A DNA stretch of 64,000 nt. Origin: Alligator mississippiensis. Its lineage: Eukaryota > Chordata > Crocodylia > Alligatoridae. The stretch is from NCBI RefSeq assembly GCF_030867095.1, contig NC_081827.1, positions 48,896,501 to 48,960,500 of the forward strand. The letters are read 5' to 3'. Within the stretch, counting starts at the first letter, position 1, and each line of letters begins with the position of its first letter. Positions 24,201 to 36,810 of this stretch are shown in pieces. The position numbers and the translations under genes are program-made. Below the pieces are notes generated by a model. The model saw nothing but the letters and a program-made list of their open reading frames with translations. It was not told where the DNA came from and ran no database searches.

Positions 24201-26916
24201 AAAACTGTCGACCCTTTTGAACTTGCTGACTTAAAAGGAATTCTGCTTTACGGGAAATTCCTTCTTATGGCATGGCCTGATTGAAAAACAAGCCCTGGAA
24301 AACAGTTTAAAGACATTTATGTCTCATGCCCAATCTTTATAGAGACACACTCTCTAACAAAGGCTGTGACTGGATTCACATATCCCCTTCTCTTGTACCC
24401 AATGGAGCTCCATGCAGAGAACAGGTCTCCCAGTGCAAGACTGGAGCTTTATTTATATAGGAATTGCTTATATAGAAATTGGTAAGTGACCTTATGCAGA
24501 GGGCTTCCAAATACACAAAATAATAGAAAAAATAAAGAAAATTTGATTTTTCTCAGGCTTCATGCCTTTTTTACTGTTGTTGGCTCAACTGCAGATAAGG
24601 ACTCAACTGAGGGTCACTTTGAACAAACACTCATTCTATCAATGCCAGATTCATTTATACTTAAGAAATATTCCTTTGCCACAGACTTATGCAAGTAACT
24701 TCTTCTTTAATGACTCTTCATGATTTACAGATACTTTCTCCTAATTCTACACAATGAGGTTAAAAGAATACAAAACCATCTATGCACCCCGCTTATTATT
24801 TTAGCCAAAGTATTGCAATCAAAAAGCTTGCGTTCATCTTGAGTGCCCTCATTAGAAAGCCTTAGTGCAAATCAAAGTATTGTTTGCGCCACTAACGAGG
24901 CAGTCATTTCAATGAGCATGGCACTTTAACTTTACTACTTGACCTCCTACCAGCTCCTCAGGAAAATTTCCAGTCTGTATCTCAAAAAGCTGCCAAAATG
25001 CAGGCTAGACAAATGAGCTTGCACAACTAAACTGAAATGCTAAAATATGTTGCCATTTTTTATTCTCAATCCATCACAATTGAGAACTGACATTTTCCCA
25101 TTTCCCTACAGAGACCCTTGCTCCAACATATTCTATGTTCAGGTATTCCTATAAGTACATAATTACAATTGGTCAGATGCAGGTGGAGGGGTTGAATTTT
25201 CATTTCTCTGAATTGTCGCCAGACAATTTTCACTGCTAAAACCAGGTTCCTGAACTTGAAGGGCCAGTGCTCTGCTGTAGTATGGCAAATTCTGTGGGTA
25301 AGATTATGCAGCACTGTCTGGACTGAGATGTAAATGAAAGAATTCTGTTGACCTATTAAAACTATGGTTTATACCTGCAGCTTTGCACTGTTAACAACAC
25401 ATCACATGGAGTTGGTCAAACCATAGCACATCAATCAGACATCAATTTTCCATGCACACGACCATGATATTATTCAGCATATTTGTCTTTTTAACTATCT
25501 TTAAAACTAATCCCCACAAAGAGAAAAGGCAGTTCTGTGAGGCAAGCAGGAGGTCTATTCCACTGGGCCCCGGTACTGCTGCGTGCCAAAGAGACGCCTG
25601 TCATTTCTCTTCTTAGATCTCACTCAGACAGCAACCCACTCTTAGCAGATGACAAAATGAAACATCAGAATCTAAACCTTCTCATGAGCTATGGAATGAA
25701 AGTCGCAGGCTTTTATCACTCAGCTTATTCATAATTAAAAGCCAGCTGCTGCCTATAGTTGCTTATTAGGGTAGTGATACAGCTATTCAAGTCACTTGGA
25801 GCAGTGCCTAACCTACCAACCATTCCCATGTAAACTTCAGACACTGCTTGTATTTTTTTACAGGATTACTAATATGACATGAACTGCATTCTGTTTGGGT
25901 GCATTTGTTTAAGATCTGTCCTGCTCTCAGATACAGAATGCTGCCATTCCTACTCTATTAACATCAATTGGAGCTGCACATACGTTTGAAGGGAACAGAT
26001 ACTATCTTCCTGTTGTTCCTATCCTCCATACATTTATCTAAATCCTTTTAGAAACCAGTTATACTGTAAGTCTACATAGAAAGGACTTACACAAATTATA
26101 TTTTTTACGCACTGCATAATTATTTCACAGTGCATAATTATTTATGTTTGTTCAAAATGTGCTGCTTCATTATTTCATCATGTGTCCCCTAGTTCTTGTG
26201 TTATGAGACAAAGTAAATATCTCACTATTCATATTTTTGCCACCATACATGATTTTCCTCATCTCAGTCATTTTGTTTCCAAGGTGAAGAGCCCCTGCCT
26301 TTTTAGCTTTCCCTTGTATGGAAACTTTACCCTTTATTAATTCTTGTTAATCCTCACTGGCCAGAAAAGAAAAATTAGTAAAGCCCCTGATAGATGCATC
26401 TAAGAAAGGGAGGGAGCTTGAAAAGTTTTTGAGAGAATCTCTCTCATTTGTTGCAGTTTGTGAAAAGGACACTGATTTGAAAAAGACACTGATTTAGTCA
26501 GTGTCTAGTCAACAGGAATCCATATTTTTTCTGCTACTAAGAGTTTCTGTTGGTCCTCTCTCACACTGACAAGTACTATGGAGTTATTGGAACCCTTCAC
26601 AACTATAATTTATTTTTCTGAACAGAGTGGGGCTCTGCAATCAATTATTACTTTACTTTCTTGGATTAATTATGAATTCTTTCCCCCTGTTTTGGCAGAA
26701 CCACAATAAATCTAGATCATTAGAGCCATCTAATGCAGAGAAGAAAGACAAGAGTATATTTTGTTGATACCTAGATATTATCTTTTTCCCTTGCTGCTCA
26801 CCAATGAATATTCATGTTATTAAGACCCAGCAGTGTCCAGCTCAGCTCTATTTTATCTGTGCATTTCCTTGCTCTGTTGTGTGTTCTTATTTACCAAAAG
26901 AAAGCCGAATACTCAC
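21224..26916 (-). other. ST7: ST7 intron (last)
   Basis: A 5.7-kb intron with donor GTGAGT at 26916-26911 and acceptor CAG at 21226-21224. It contains a CR1 3' fragment near 21590-21848. The rest is AT-rich, especially near 23.2-23.35 kb, with no other feature I can support. Confidence 0.8.
21590..21848 (+). mobile_element. CR1 3' end fragment
   Basis: It matches the CR1 tail order: caaagaggatggag, gacaagactaggagcaatga, ggaaatttaggctgaagatt, actttctgactatgaagg, tttgagcagg, ctatgatcc. A stretch after tatgaagg is deleted or rearranged relative to other copies here. It is 5' truncated and inside ST7 intron sequence. Confidence 0.8.
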
Positions 26917-27056
26917 AGCCTTTGCAAAGACCCCCATAAGCTCTGGGAACTGATGTGTCAGGAGAGCTAGCATGGCTGTGAAGGAACATAATCCAGCAGT
27001 GAAGAGTATAAAGAAAGGAAGTTCTTTCTTGGGGTAAACTGAAACTTCATGAAATG
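26917..27056 (-). CDS. ST7: ST7 coding exon with C-terminal membrane segment
   Basis: 140 bp: acceptor tctgcag at 27063-27057, donor GTGAGT at 26916-26911. The first two bases CA complete a serine codon begun with T in the preceding exon, then 46 codons from [14 protein letters not shown] to [12 protein letters not shown], ending in phase 0. The stretch [18 protein letters not shown] is strongly hydrophobic and would form a membrane helix near the C terminus. The sequence agrees with vertebrate ST7 as I recall it. It joins in frame to the exons on either side. Confidence 0.97.
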
Positions 27057-27142
27057 CTGCAGAAGAGAGAAGAAACAAACGAGGTGTGAGACTTAACAAA
27101 AATGGCCCTGAGGTTTGATTCATGGAAAAGAAGCATCTAAAG

Positions 27143-27433
27143 CAGTGGGTGGCAACCTCTTCAGACTAGCAGTTGGAATGACCCAGCTTGGGTGGGCAGA
27201 CACTAGGAGCCAGCCACTGCCACTGTTTCTCCCCGCTCTGGTACAGGGAAAGTGCCTGCCACTGCTGCTTCTCCCCACCATAGCATGGGGAAAGCGCCCA
27301 TTGTTGCCACTTCTCCCCACCATGGCATGAAAGATGCCCCCAGCTGCCAAATGTCTTGGAGTCCCATGTACACAGGCTGGATCTAATGGCTCCATGGACT
27401 GGCCCCCAATCTGAAGACTGCAAACCTCACAAT
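27143..27433. mobile_element. hAT-like fragment, imperfect inverted ends
   Basis: The left end cagtgggtggcaacctcttcagac and the right end ctgaagactgcaaacctcac are imperfect inverted partners. The interior has three near-repeats of a ~45-bp unit built around gcatggggaaag / tctccccaccat (27237-27331). No clear 8-bp duplication was found. Confidence 0.45.
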
Positions 27434-30025
27434 CAGTAGAGATTCTTCCTCACGTTTCTCTACCCCTGATAACCACTTTTTTCTAATATGGCTTTCTTTG
27501 CCTCTTCCCAAGTGGAAGGCTCCCTGCCTTACACTCTGTCACACCACTATCAGTTCCTCTTATGTTCCTTTAGCATCTTCACCCTCATAGTAATAATCCA
27601 TTTAATTTTTTTAGATAATTTAATATATACTACCAAAAATAGTTCATCTAAGATAACGAAACATGCTCAAAGGAATCTAGGGACAGGACAAAAAACTATC
27701 CCACAAATTCCCAAATGATTCTTATGGTGATTAAAAATACCCAGCAACAAACAATATAAACTAAAGAGAAACTTTGGTTTTAACCTAAAAATCCCCTGGG
27801 GAAACCTGGAAGTGTTAGAAAAGGAAGATGGGGCTCAGCTGAAGTGACGCTCCCTTTTATCTTTTATGGTGGCTCATGTTCAGGCTACAACGTTTGGTCA
27901 ACTTGGTAGTTCTGGCCAGTCCTCACATGTCCAACTGTTTCACTCCATCCCTACTTTTGCATTAGGTTTATTGTACTTCTTATGTTTTGTAGCTATCTAT
28001 ATGCACATCACATTTATCTTCCACTCTCCCTCTTCCATTCCTTTGGGAAGGTGTGGTTTGAGATAAGCAAGAATTTGTCCCACAGATGGCTTGCTTTGCA
28101 CCTGCCTGGTCACCAGAAGAGGGCAATTAGGTGGCACTACATCAATCATGCATTCACTCAGCACCAAATGGATATCCAAACCAGGGAACAGGGATTTGGG
28201 AACAATACTGCTCTTGTTTGGTGGGCCTGTAAAGCCTCTGTGAATAAGAAGAACGTCTTGCATTCAAAAGCTTGTCTACCCAGCCATGCAATTGGTCCTA
28301 TAAAAGATATCATCCACAAAAAGCTTTGTCTCAAAAATAAAAATGGAAATTCTGTTAGAATTTGGGGTCTTCAAACATTGTTTCCTTAAAAAGAAAACCC
28401 ATAAAGATTATCCTTTCTGCAAGAAAATGCACAATGAAATACTTTAAATCAAACAGAGGCAGAAAATTAGTCTGAGAAGTAGAACTACATGGACATCGCA
28501 ACAATATATTGCTGGTTTAGAGTAACTTCTGCTTGCCTTTGACTGACATGATGAAACCCATTGTTGTAGCTTATTAGCCAGCTGAGGCAAAAATTAGGTT
28601 TGGTTGATATTTTTACTTAGCTAGGTTATTCTTTTACATCTCCTTTTCATCCTCACACAGATACCAGTGTTCTGACACCACTCCACCAGAAAGCCTTCAA
28701 AGAGCCTTTAAAATATAAGCAATTAAAGGGTGTAGACAGGCATGGAAAGCACCTTCAGGGAACCCCTGTCTCTTACAGTATGTTAAATTCTTCTCTAGTC
28801 AAACCCAAGAGATTTTGCAATAAAACGCATTTCCCATAATTGTTGAAGAAAAATATTTTCCTTTATGTATTTTATTAAAGGGTCCCTTGCTTCTAATTTT
28901 TGACAAAAGTATTTAGTTTTGCATCTAGAAAAGAGAATGCTGGACTATTCCATAGCACTTTGTCATTCCCAAATATCCCAGCTACTCCACCCTCCACAGA
29001 ACAGTATCCCTTAGAGAAAGCATTCTGAGTGCTCTAGAAGATGGGGTTATAATTAGGATGATTATAACAGGGTGGGGAGCCAGAGCTGGCTGCCAAGGAT
29101 TTCTGTGTAATATCAGAGAGACTGTGCTGTGAAAGAGGGGCCTCCCAATGAAAGGACTTTGGTATACTATTTCTCCCTACAGTTCATTCACATAGTTTTA
29201 TTAAGAATGATTACATGTAATTTAGCCAAAATCAGAGTTGTTATAAGGACCAAAAATGCAAGCAAGCCATACAAGAGACACGTTCTGACTTAGTCATTTT
29301 TATTTTAAAAATGTGTTCATTTTTGTGGGTCTCCCTACATGTCTGTTATAACCTGATCCTGAAAACATCCATGTATATGCTGTGACACCAAGTCCCGCTG
29401 TCTTCATATGGGAATGGAGGGTGACTGGATGCAGGCTCAGTAGTTCAGCCTCTTCTTTGGCAAAGACTGATTTGTGTGCTTAACTTGCTGCACTGCAAGT
29501 ATGTCTAATTGGCTTCGATTGTACAACTCTGCAGGAGCAGGAAAGAGTGTGTTGTATCTGTATCTTGTACTATTGGGCGCTGCAAATTCGTGGTAAGTAT
29601 AAGTGATAAATGACACACATCACTATAAGGACAAACCCCCCTCTCCTTGCTACTAGGATTGGCGTACAACAACAAAAATCACAGAATAAATTGGCTAGCC
29701 TACTGTGTTAATCTTCCAGCATACTCAATCCTGTGGTCTTTGGAAGGGTGAAACTGCCTTGAATTTAAACAGACTTCCCTGCATTAGGACAACAGGGCTG
29801 GGTGACAGTATTTTGGTTTGATGACATGTTATCCTAGATACAAGGTCAAATTTATCTTCAAATGTTTTGGTGAGAGGAAAACAACACAATTTAAAAGAAT
29901 TATGTCTACAGTAATCTGATTTTCTCTTTTTGACATCAATAAAGATACCTAAATCTTTATAAGCTATGGCTATGAATTACCTTTTTGACAATCAATTGAA
30001 TTCTTGAGACTCACTGTCAAGTGAT

Positions 30026-30692
30026 CAAGGTTCCCTCTAAGCTGCACGTGTGTGCAGCTGCGCACATGAAAAAATCATGCTGTGCAGTAACTTTTTAATG
30101 CCACACACCCACCCCGACCTGGCCAAAGGCTGCTGCAGGAGGGACAAGGGGCAGGCACACTGAGATACCCATGCACTCCCAGGGTATCTGCGGGGGGCAG
30201 ATCGAGACCCCCACAGTGTAGGAGGGAATGCAGTAGGGGCAGGGTGCTCCCTCCTGCACTGTGGGGAATATCCCATGACTGGGTTCACTGTGAATGGGGC
30301 CCTGGCCGGGCTAGGGCAATTGAAGCCCGGTGGTTCTTCTAGGGGTGTGGGCGGGTGGCTGCGGCTTCCACTGCTGAGCGCACCGTGGGTGAGGGGGAGC
30401 AAATTCCCTGCCCATTCCGGTTCCCAGGCACCCAAGTGAGGGCATGTGGCCCGGTCCCTGATCTCCGCATGGAGCAAGGGCAGGCGGGATATGCGCTTTG
30501 CCTGCTCCCTGCCTCCGAGCCTTGCTGCAGCCTTTGAAAGCGACGCCATGTGCCTCGCTGCCTGGCCCACCAAGCGGTGGTATGCACATGGTGCTGCACC
30601 ACTTTCAAAGCCTGTAGTGAGGCAGGGAGCAGGCAGAGCGCACGGGCCGAAGTGGCACGATCATGGACCGCTACACCTTAGAGGGAAAATTG
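30026..30692. mobile_element. hAT-like element with exact 8-bp target duplication
   Basis: The ends are CAAGGTTCCCTCTAAG and CTTAGAGGGAAAATTG, inverted with 14 of 16 matches. Exact direct repeats caagtgat lie at 30018-30025 and 30693-30700. The 667-bp body is GC-rich and includes gggggcagatcgagaccc near 30195, which resembles a module in two other elements (8756-8789 and 42613-42650). Open frames inside on both strands have no recognisable domain. It lies in ST7 intron, 104 bp from the exon at 30797-30889. Confidence 0.85.
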
Positions 30693-30796
30693 CAAGTGAT
30701 TATTCTAACGCAGTGAACCCAGGCAACCGGTGTTCAGAAATGCAGAACTGGAATAAATGACCTACCAACATCAAAGACAACTTAGAGTGAACTTAC

Positions 30797-30889
30797 ATGG
30801 AAGTAGTTCTCTGTCAGCTGTTTCTGTACAGATGGGGTAAGGGTAAAAAAGGTGTCCCTTTTCTAAAGGATAGGGAATCATTCTGAAAG
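30797..30889 (-). CDS. ST7: ST7 coding exon
   Basis: 93 bp: acceptor ttttcag at 30896-30890, donor GTAAGT at 30796-30791. The first two bases CT complete a threonine codon. Thirty codons follow: [17 protein letters not shown], then [13 protein letters not shown], then a T that starts a serine codon finished in the next exon. The tyrosine/proline-rich PYP...FYPYP block is distinctive for ST7, and the sequence agrees with the vertebrate protein as I recall it. It is missed by simple ORF searches because it is short and has no nearby start. Confidence 0.96.
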
Positions 30890-31321
30890 CTGAAAAGGAG
30901 AAATAATGCATTGAACAGATTATTGTGAACATGACATTTGCTTGAAATGTTCAACAAACATTTAATATGTATTAAAATTTTTGTAAAACAAATACAAGCC
31001 AGCACTAAATCCAAAATGATTATATTTGAGTGCCTACATTTAAAAGAGAAAATACTTATAATACTTATGCCTAAACAGCTTAATATCCTCACAGGAGTAT
31101 TCTCAGTGAAGTCAGCAGAACCACTTTCCATAGATAAAGTCAAGCACATAGATAAGTGTTTGAAGGGTTAGGCCCTCACATACATAAACATAAATATCAC
31201 ATTTGAAGTTTGATTTACTAGTTTTAGAGTTTCCAAGAGTTTGAGACTCAGGGGAAAATAACAATAGCTGGGGGATAATAGGCTTATGCTATGATAAAAG
31301 CAGTTAGTAGTTTATCCCTTT

Positions 31322-31652
31322 GGGTGCCTGTACATGAGTGCAGAGGCTGCTTCAACATGCTGTAATTACATAAGAGCAGGCTTGATGAATCGAGTCTGCT
31401 GGAGTGTGGCAATTACCATGCTCCAGAAGCCTCCCACGTCTCATGGATCAGCATCCCTGTGCTTCAAAATGGCAGCGGAGGCACTTGAACTAAAGCTTGT
31501 TGAATGAGCTTTAGTTCAAGCACCCCTGCCGCCATTTTGAAGCGTGGGGATGCTGATAAATGAGACACTGCAGTGCTTTAATTAAAGCTGCTCTCAGAAC
31601 CACTAATTAAAGTGCCATGCCCCCCACCCCTGGAGCACATGTAAAAGTGCCC
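31322..31652. mobile_element. GGGTGC-family MITE, 3-bp duplication TTT
   Basis: The ends are GGGTGCCTGTACATG and CACATGTAAAAGTGCCC (inverted, imperfect), flanked by ttt at 31319-31321 and 31653-31655. The interior contains a large palindrome (cttcaaaatggcag ... ctgccgccattttgaag) and, at 31374-31402, a gagcagg...gatgaatcgagtctgct core shared with other copies. It has no coding capacity. Confidence 0.7.
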
Positions 31653-32295
31653 TTTGGTGCACTCACATTTTTAGCACTCAAAACTTCTGTTGATTTCTGT
31701 GAAGTTCTGCACGCGAAGAGAACACAACAACAGGTCCCAGTGAACTACCCAATGTACACAAGTAAGAAACCATGCAAGAAACAGTGTACCAGTCAGCAGA
31801 GAGCATCATGACAAGGTAACATACATTCACTTTGCATTTGACAATCTAAGATGAATAATAAATTATTAAAACCACTCTTGACATGCATTTTTTTTAAGTA
31901 GAGCAGATCAAGTCAAGTTTTAAATATGAACCTTTAGGCCATAGATCAACTAACACTTTATCTTCTGTATTCCATAAAATATATTAAATATTTAAATTGA
32001 AAATAATAATAGAGAGGGAGGGAAATGGATTATATTCTGATGATCTCATAAACCACCTGAGTTATGCTCTTGTGGTTTATGGAAACATCAGTACAGTTGA
32101 CTGAATTACAGCTTTGCAATCAATGCATCTTTTCTTATTATCCTGTATGTTATTCTCACTGTTAAACTGTCATCCACATGTTATTCTCACTGTTTCTATG
32201 AACATCATTCACTGAAGCAATTTTTTCCTCAACAGATGTCCTATAAATACTGTATATTGTAAATATAAGATTGAGAAGAACACAAACACACATAT

Positions 32296-32570
32296 AGAGT
32301 CATAGAAAATTAGGGTTGGAAGGGACCTCAGGAGGTCATCTAGTTCAACCCCCTGCTCAAAGCAGGACCATCTCCAACTAGATCATCCCAGCCAAGGCTT
32401 TGTCTAGCTAGGTCTTAAAAACCTCCAAGGATAACCTGGGTAACCTGTTCCAGTGTTTTACTATCCTCCTAGTGAGAAAATTCTTCCTAATATCTAACCT
32501 AAACTTCCCTTGCTGCAACTTGAGACCGTTGCTCCTTGTGTCATCTGCCACCACTGAGAACAATGCTTTA
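32296..32570 (-). mobile_element. CR1 3' end, antisense
   Basis: Reads from the 3' tail inward: agagtcatagaaaattaggg, ttggaagggacctcaggagg, catctagttcaaccccctgc, then aaaacctccaagg, ctgttccagtg and aacttcccttgctgcaac. This is the complement of the CR1 C-terminal ORF2 and 3' end. It is 5' truncated. Confidence 0.85.
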
Positions 32571-33181
32571 TTATGCATCCCATGCAGGGCAATGAGGAAA
32601 TGTATTAAAAATGAATGACTGCTACATACCACCCTATTTTCATATGTAAATATTTCATTTAAAATAATTGCGGTTATAATCCTACATTTTGAAATTACCC
32701 AACCCTCAGAATGCTGTCACCATGCATTATTTATCAGTTGTCATGTTTAAAATAATAATAAGGAAAGCAGAATATTCTCAGTGTATAATGCTTGTATTCC
32801 AGTGTAATAAGCTTCAGCCACATATGGTATTTATTCTAATGTCTGAATATTAGTTGGACATAAAAACGTTATGTATACAATCCCAGAGCAAGGAATGCAA
32901 TCAAACTGGGCCACAATTCTGTCACTTAAGGGGCACCATGTCTTGTCCCAGAAGATGTAAATTACTCAGAATTTTGCAGCACGAGAGATCCTTTTCTCTT
33001 GTAGTTTGCTGATGTCAAAGGTTTACCAATTTTCCTTGGTAGAGAACCTTGTTACACAGAATAGTCTGCATTGCAGCTTTTCAGAAATGAAGTCTGGGTA
33101 TGGACAGATGTAACATTACACAGTAGAATTTACTTCATTCATATTTGGGCTGTTTGCAACCTCGATTTCTTAATTCACAGT

Positions 33182-33739
33182 GGGTGCATCTACACCTTAA
33201 TTAACCTTAATTCACAGTGGACACATTTACATGGTCCTTAATACGCTTCTGCTAATGCACATTAAATTTAGTACCTCCACTGTGAGGGCTCCTATACGTA
33301 TGTGCAGACATTACTCCAACACAATGGAAATCCAATGCATCGGAGCAGACTCGATTAATCGTGTCCACTGGAGCATGGAAATTGATGCACTTTGGCAGCC
33401 TTCTGTGTTATGTGTATCAGTGTCCCACTGTGTTTCTGTGGTGAAAAAATGGTGTTGGGGCACTTTGAAATAAAACATGTTTATGAGCTTTAGTTCAAAG
33501 CATCCCACCGCTATTTTATCAGCACAGGGACGCTGATGCATGTGACACGCAGGCACTTTTAATTAGTGTGGCTTGCTAATTAAAAACCCTGGGTGCTACA
33601 TGCCGCAGCACATGTAAAAATAAGCTGTGGTACTAGAAAAAAGCACATAAGCCTATTTTAATACGCATTAGTGAAAGCACATGGGTTTTTTGTGATGCTT
33701 TACTGTGCATTAAGATAGGCTAATGCTGTAGATGCACCC
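33182..33739. mobile_element. GGGTGC-family element, 3-bp duplication AGT
   Basis: It has 13-bp perfect inverted ends GGGTGCATCTACA / TGTAGATGCACCC, with direct repeats agt at 33179-33181 and 33740-33742. It is the longest copy of the family here (558 bp). Core gagcagactcgattaatcg at 33343-33361. No coding potential. Confidence 0.8.
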
Positions 33740-34468
33740 AGTGAGTTGCAGAGGAAAAGATGAGTCACACAGCTGCTTACTGTGGCTTCATCATCCCTGC
33801 AGTTCACAAACTCTCATCTTTGCAAGGGCTACAGAACCTATTTCCATGAACTACTGGGGTTCTACTGTACTTGTATAAAAGGACACCAGTATAAGCCATT
33901 ATGGGCTATATACTGCTATTGTGCTGTAAGTGAGGAAACACTAACTCAGCACTGAGGGAAAATATAATAGATAATTTTCCAACAAAACATTGCTACCTGC
34001 AAAGACCAACTCTGAAAGAAACTAGAAAATCTTTCTAAGCAACCCCCAGCTTTTAGGAAAGCATGTAATACAGTTTATCTTAGTGATGTAACATTATCTC
34101 CTTTACGAAGCAATGAATCCAAATGCAAGCTACAACTGCACTGTTTAAATAGACATCACTTTAACTGATAAAGAGTATTATTTCAAGATTTTTTTGGATT
34201 AAAAAATATGAAAATATGTAGCACAGTATTCTCCAAACTTTTGATATCTGGGCCACTTTTTTTCTGGATTAAAACTGGCAGAATAATTCATTCTTACACC
34301 TGAAAAGCTGTAAATGTGTGCGTGCGTGCGCATGTGTATTTTTTTTTCCAAAACATGCAACATATTCCACTTTCCTGCCAAAGGACATAATATAGGGCTG
34401 AGATGTACTGTTAAAAATGACACCAAATAAGGTACATCTTTCTTTAACCAAATGATTAGTCTCTAAAC

Positions 34469-35104
34469 CAGTGGTTTTCAACCTTTTTAGCCTCAAGGCC
34501 CCCTGCCATATCTTTTCTGAATTTTGCAGTATCCTACAAATTCAGAAAAGATATGTAGGGGGGCTTTGAGGCTAAGGAAGTTGAGAATCTGATCTAGCTA
34601 GTGCCAATTCAGGGTGTGGGGGCAGGACCTCACCCTGCTGTGCCCTGCTCCTTCCACTGTCTGCACCTTCCCATACTTTGGTCTGTACTTCATGGTGCCC
34701 CAGCCGCTGAGGCTGCTCCTGAAGGTGTCACATGCTGGTGACCACAGCTGTGGTCCCTCTTGCTGGCCCTGGAAGCGGGCGAGGAGTTGAGGGGATGAGC
34801 TGAGATGCAGAACATAGCTCACCTGTGCATCCTGGACGCACAGCTGCACCCTCGAGCATGCTGCTAGGAGTGTGTGGGGAGCTGGCACAGGGGCTGCTTG
34901 GGAAGAAAGGGTGAGGAAAGGCAGCAGCAGTGGTGGCAGTTCCCAGAGGAGCAGCCTCAGGCACTGCTGGAGTAGCTGGGGCAGGCCAGGGTGGCAGAGG
35001 AGGGCAGAGAGCATTTACCTCCTCACAGTGGGGAATCTTGTGGCACATTTCTGTTGCTCTGTTGGCAAACTAGTGTGCCATGGCACACCCATTGGGAATC
35101 ACTG
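34469..35104. mobile_element. hAT-like element containing a fold-back at its left end
   Basis: The left end is CAGTGGTTTTCAACC at 34469. Two right-end-like sequences exist: gttgagaatctg ending at 34591, and gtgccatggcacaccc...ggaatcactg ending at 35104. The 34469-34591 segment alone is a near-perfect fold-back (agcctcaaggccccc...catatcttttctgaat against attcagaaaagatatg...gctttgaggct). No matching 8-bp duplication was found for either end. The GC-rich interior 34600-35040 has no recognised product. Confidence 0.55.
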
Positions 35105-36083
35105 GTGTAGCAGGATATATTGTGCTTTTCATTTTCAAGGTGCTCTACTAATTAGCTAATTGATTTACTAATGTATTGATTATACTTTTGTTTAATCCCA
35201 GGTTCTGATAGTAATGCCATAGTAAAGGATGTGTTAGTGCTCACAGCAGACTAAATCTTAACTTTCTGGCTTCTTATTCTCCAGTGTAGGATTTCTTTGT
35301 GAGCAATAATGGGAAGTAGGCAAGTGGGGCTGTAGGAACCTGAACAGCTGCTGATGGAAGCAGAGAACACAGAATATTCTGTGGCACTCTCCTAAGCAGC
35401 CTTTTATAAATCTTGTCCCTCTTTTTTCCCTATGCAGATCAGAGTGGGCCTGAAACTGCAGTAAATCTCATACACCTGCTGTGAGGAAGAGACCTAAATG
35501 AAACCTTGGCATGCCACACAGGTTGTGCCAATGCCCCCTCCTCACTGATCTGAACATATACTATGTGCTCTCCTGTTGGCTACCCCTGGACTAGTAGCAT
35601 GTTTTCTCTCCTCAGTTCTAGATAAGCCTGCCAATGAATTAACCACTGAACCACATGTGTATTGAGGCAAACTGTCTTCTCTCACATTAACAAATGAGAA
35701 ACCTAATTACATTGAATGCCAGATGCATACTCAGGTTTATGAGCTAAATATCTGATTTATCCCTGCTTCAGAAGAAAAGCTTTTCCCCAAGAGATGCCAA
35801 GCCATTGCCATGCCTCTACTGTTCATTTTCTGGTCTGTCCTCCATGTTTGAAGTACTTTGAGGTAGGACCACAGATGAACGTGTTTAAGGCTTAAATTAC
35901 ACTGGATGTGCAGCTATGCTAGCCATAGAGTAGGGCAGCTATTACTGTACCTTGCCATGAGGGGTGTGTGTGGAGGGTGAGGAGCGGCAAACAGCCCATT
36001 TGCCTTCAGCAAATAGCTACCCCATGGCCAATGAGGATAGATGTTAAATTGGTGAAGCCTACATTGATAGTTTTATTATCTAT

Positions 36084-36305
36084 GGGTATTTATACACATG
36101 CTTATAGTGCATGTATTTGTATAAATGGCAAAACATGCATCAGCATTGAGAAAACGGCAGCTGCATTTTGCTGCTTATACAAGTGCACGCAATGCACTGA
36201 AGTGTGCGTAAGCTCATGTGTGAGCAGACTTGATTAATCGAATCTGCTCCAATGCATCAGATCTCCGTCGTGACACAGCACAAAAATGTATGTGTATAAA
36301 TGCCC
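36084..36305. mobile_element. GGGTGC-family MITE, 3-bp duplication TAT
   Basis: The ends are GGGTATTTATACACAT and ATGTGTATAAATGCCC (14 of 16 inverted matches), with direct repeats tat at 36081-36083 and 36306-36308. It is 222 bp and non-coding. The core gagcagacttgattaatcg begins at 36222. Confidence 0.8.
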
Positions 36306-36810
36306 TATGATTCTTTCATGGATGATTCTACACTAGATTGGGTGAAGTTAAGAATTTAAGGGTTTAAGAGTTTGCATTTGTCTGTCCATTGCTTTCTTAT
36401 ATCAGTTTAACAATGTGAATGTGTCTTCTAAGTTTTTACTTAGGCAAACCTCAATTAAAATAGCTGGCAATCATCCTGTTGAGGGAGGAACAAAAAATTA
36501 AATGAAGCTCTCCAGATTTGGTCCATTGTTGACAACTCTCAGTCTAAAATAACTATGCAATGGACTACAGCTGTTTCTTTAAGAGGAAACTGAAAGTGAA
36601 TGCCCATTTTATTTACTGGATGGTGTGTAGAATAAAATGCATTTCCATGTAGGTGTGGAGGTAAGGACTGGTGAAATGATCAAATGAATGGTCAAATGAA
36701 TAAGATGGCCCATTACTGCAAAGAAAGATACAATTAACAATTTCTGCAAACCACTGCTATACATAGGGAACTCCAGAGCCTTCTGCTAATGTACTTTTGA
36801 AAGTATCCAC

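Larger units (their letters stand above)
27057..30796 (-). other. ST7: ST7 intron
   Basis: A 3.7-kb intron. It contains a degraded hAT-like segment near 27143-27433 and a well-preserved hAT-like element at 30026-30692, whose edge is only about 100 bp from the next exon. A 135-codon open frame at 27982-28389 (+) has no recognisable domain and looks like chance. Confidence 0.8.

Noticed and set aside
23928..24284. 118-codon open frame (+ strand)
   Set aside because: AT-rich intronic sequence; no recognisable similarity and no gene structure around it.
27982..28389. 135-codon open frame (+ strand) in an ST7 intron
   Set aside because: No known domain, no splice context and no polyadenylation signal; it is antisense to ST7 and compatible with chance.
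30037..30573. 178-codon open frame (- strand)
   Set aside because: It lies entirely within the hAT-like element 30026-30692; GC-rich composition explains it and no transposase motif is visible.
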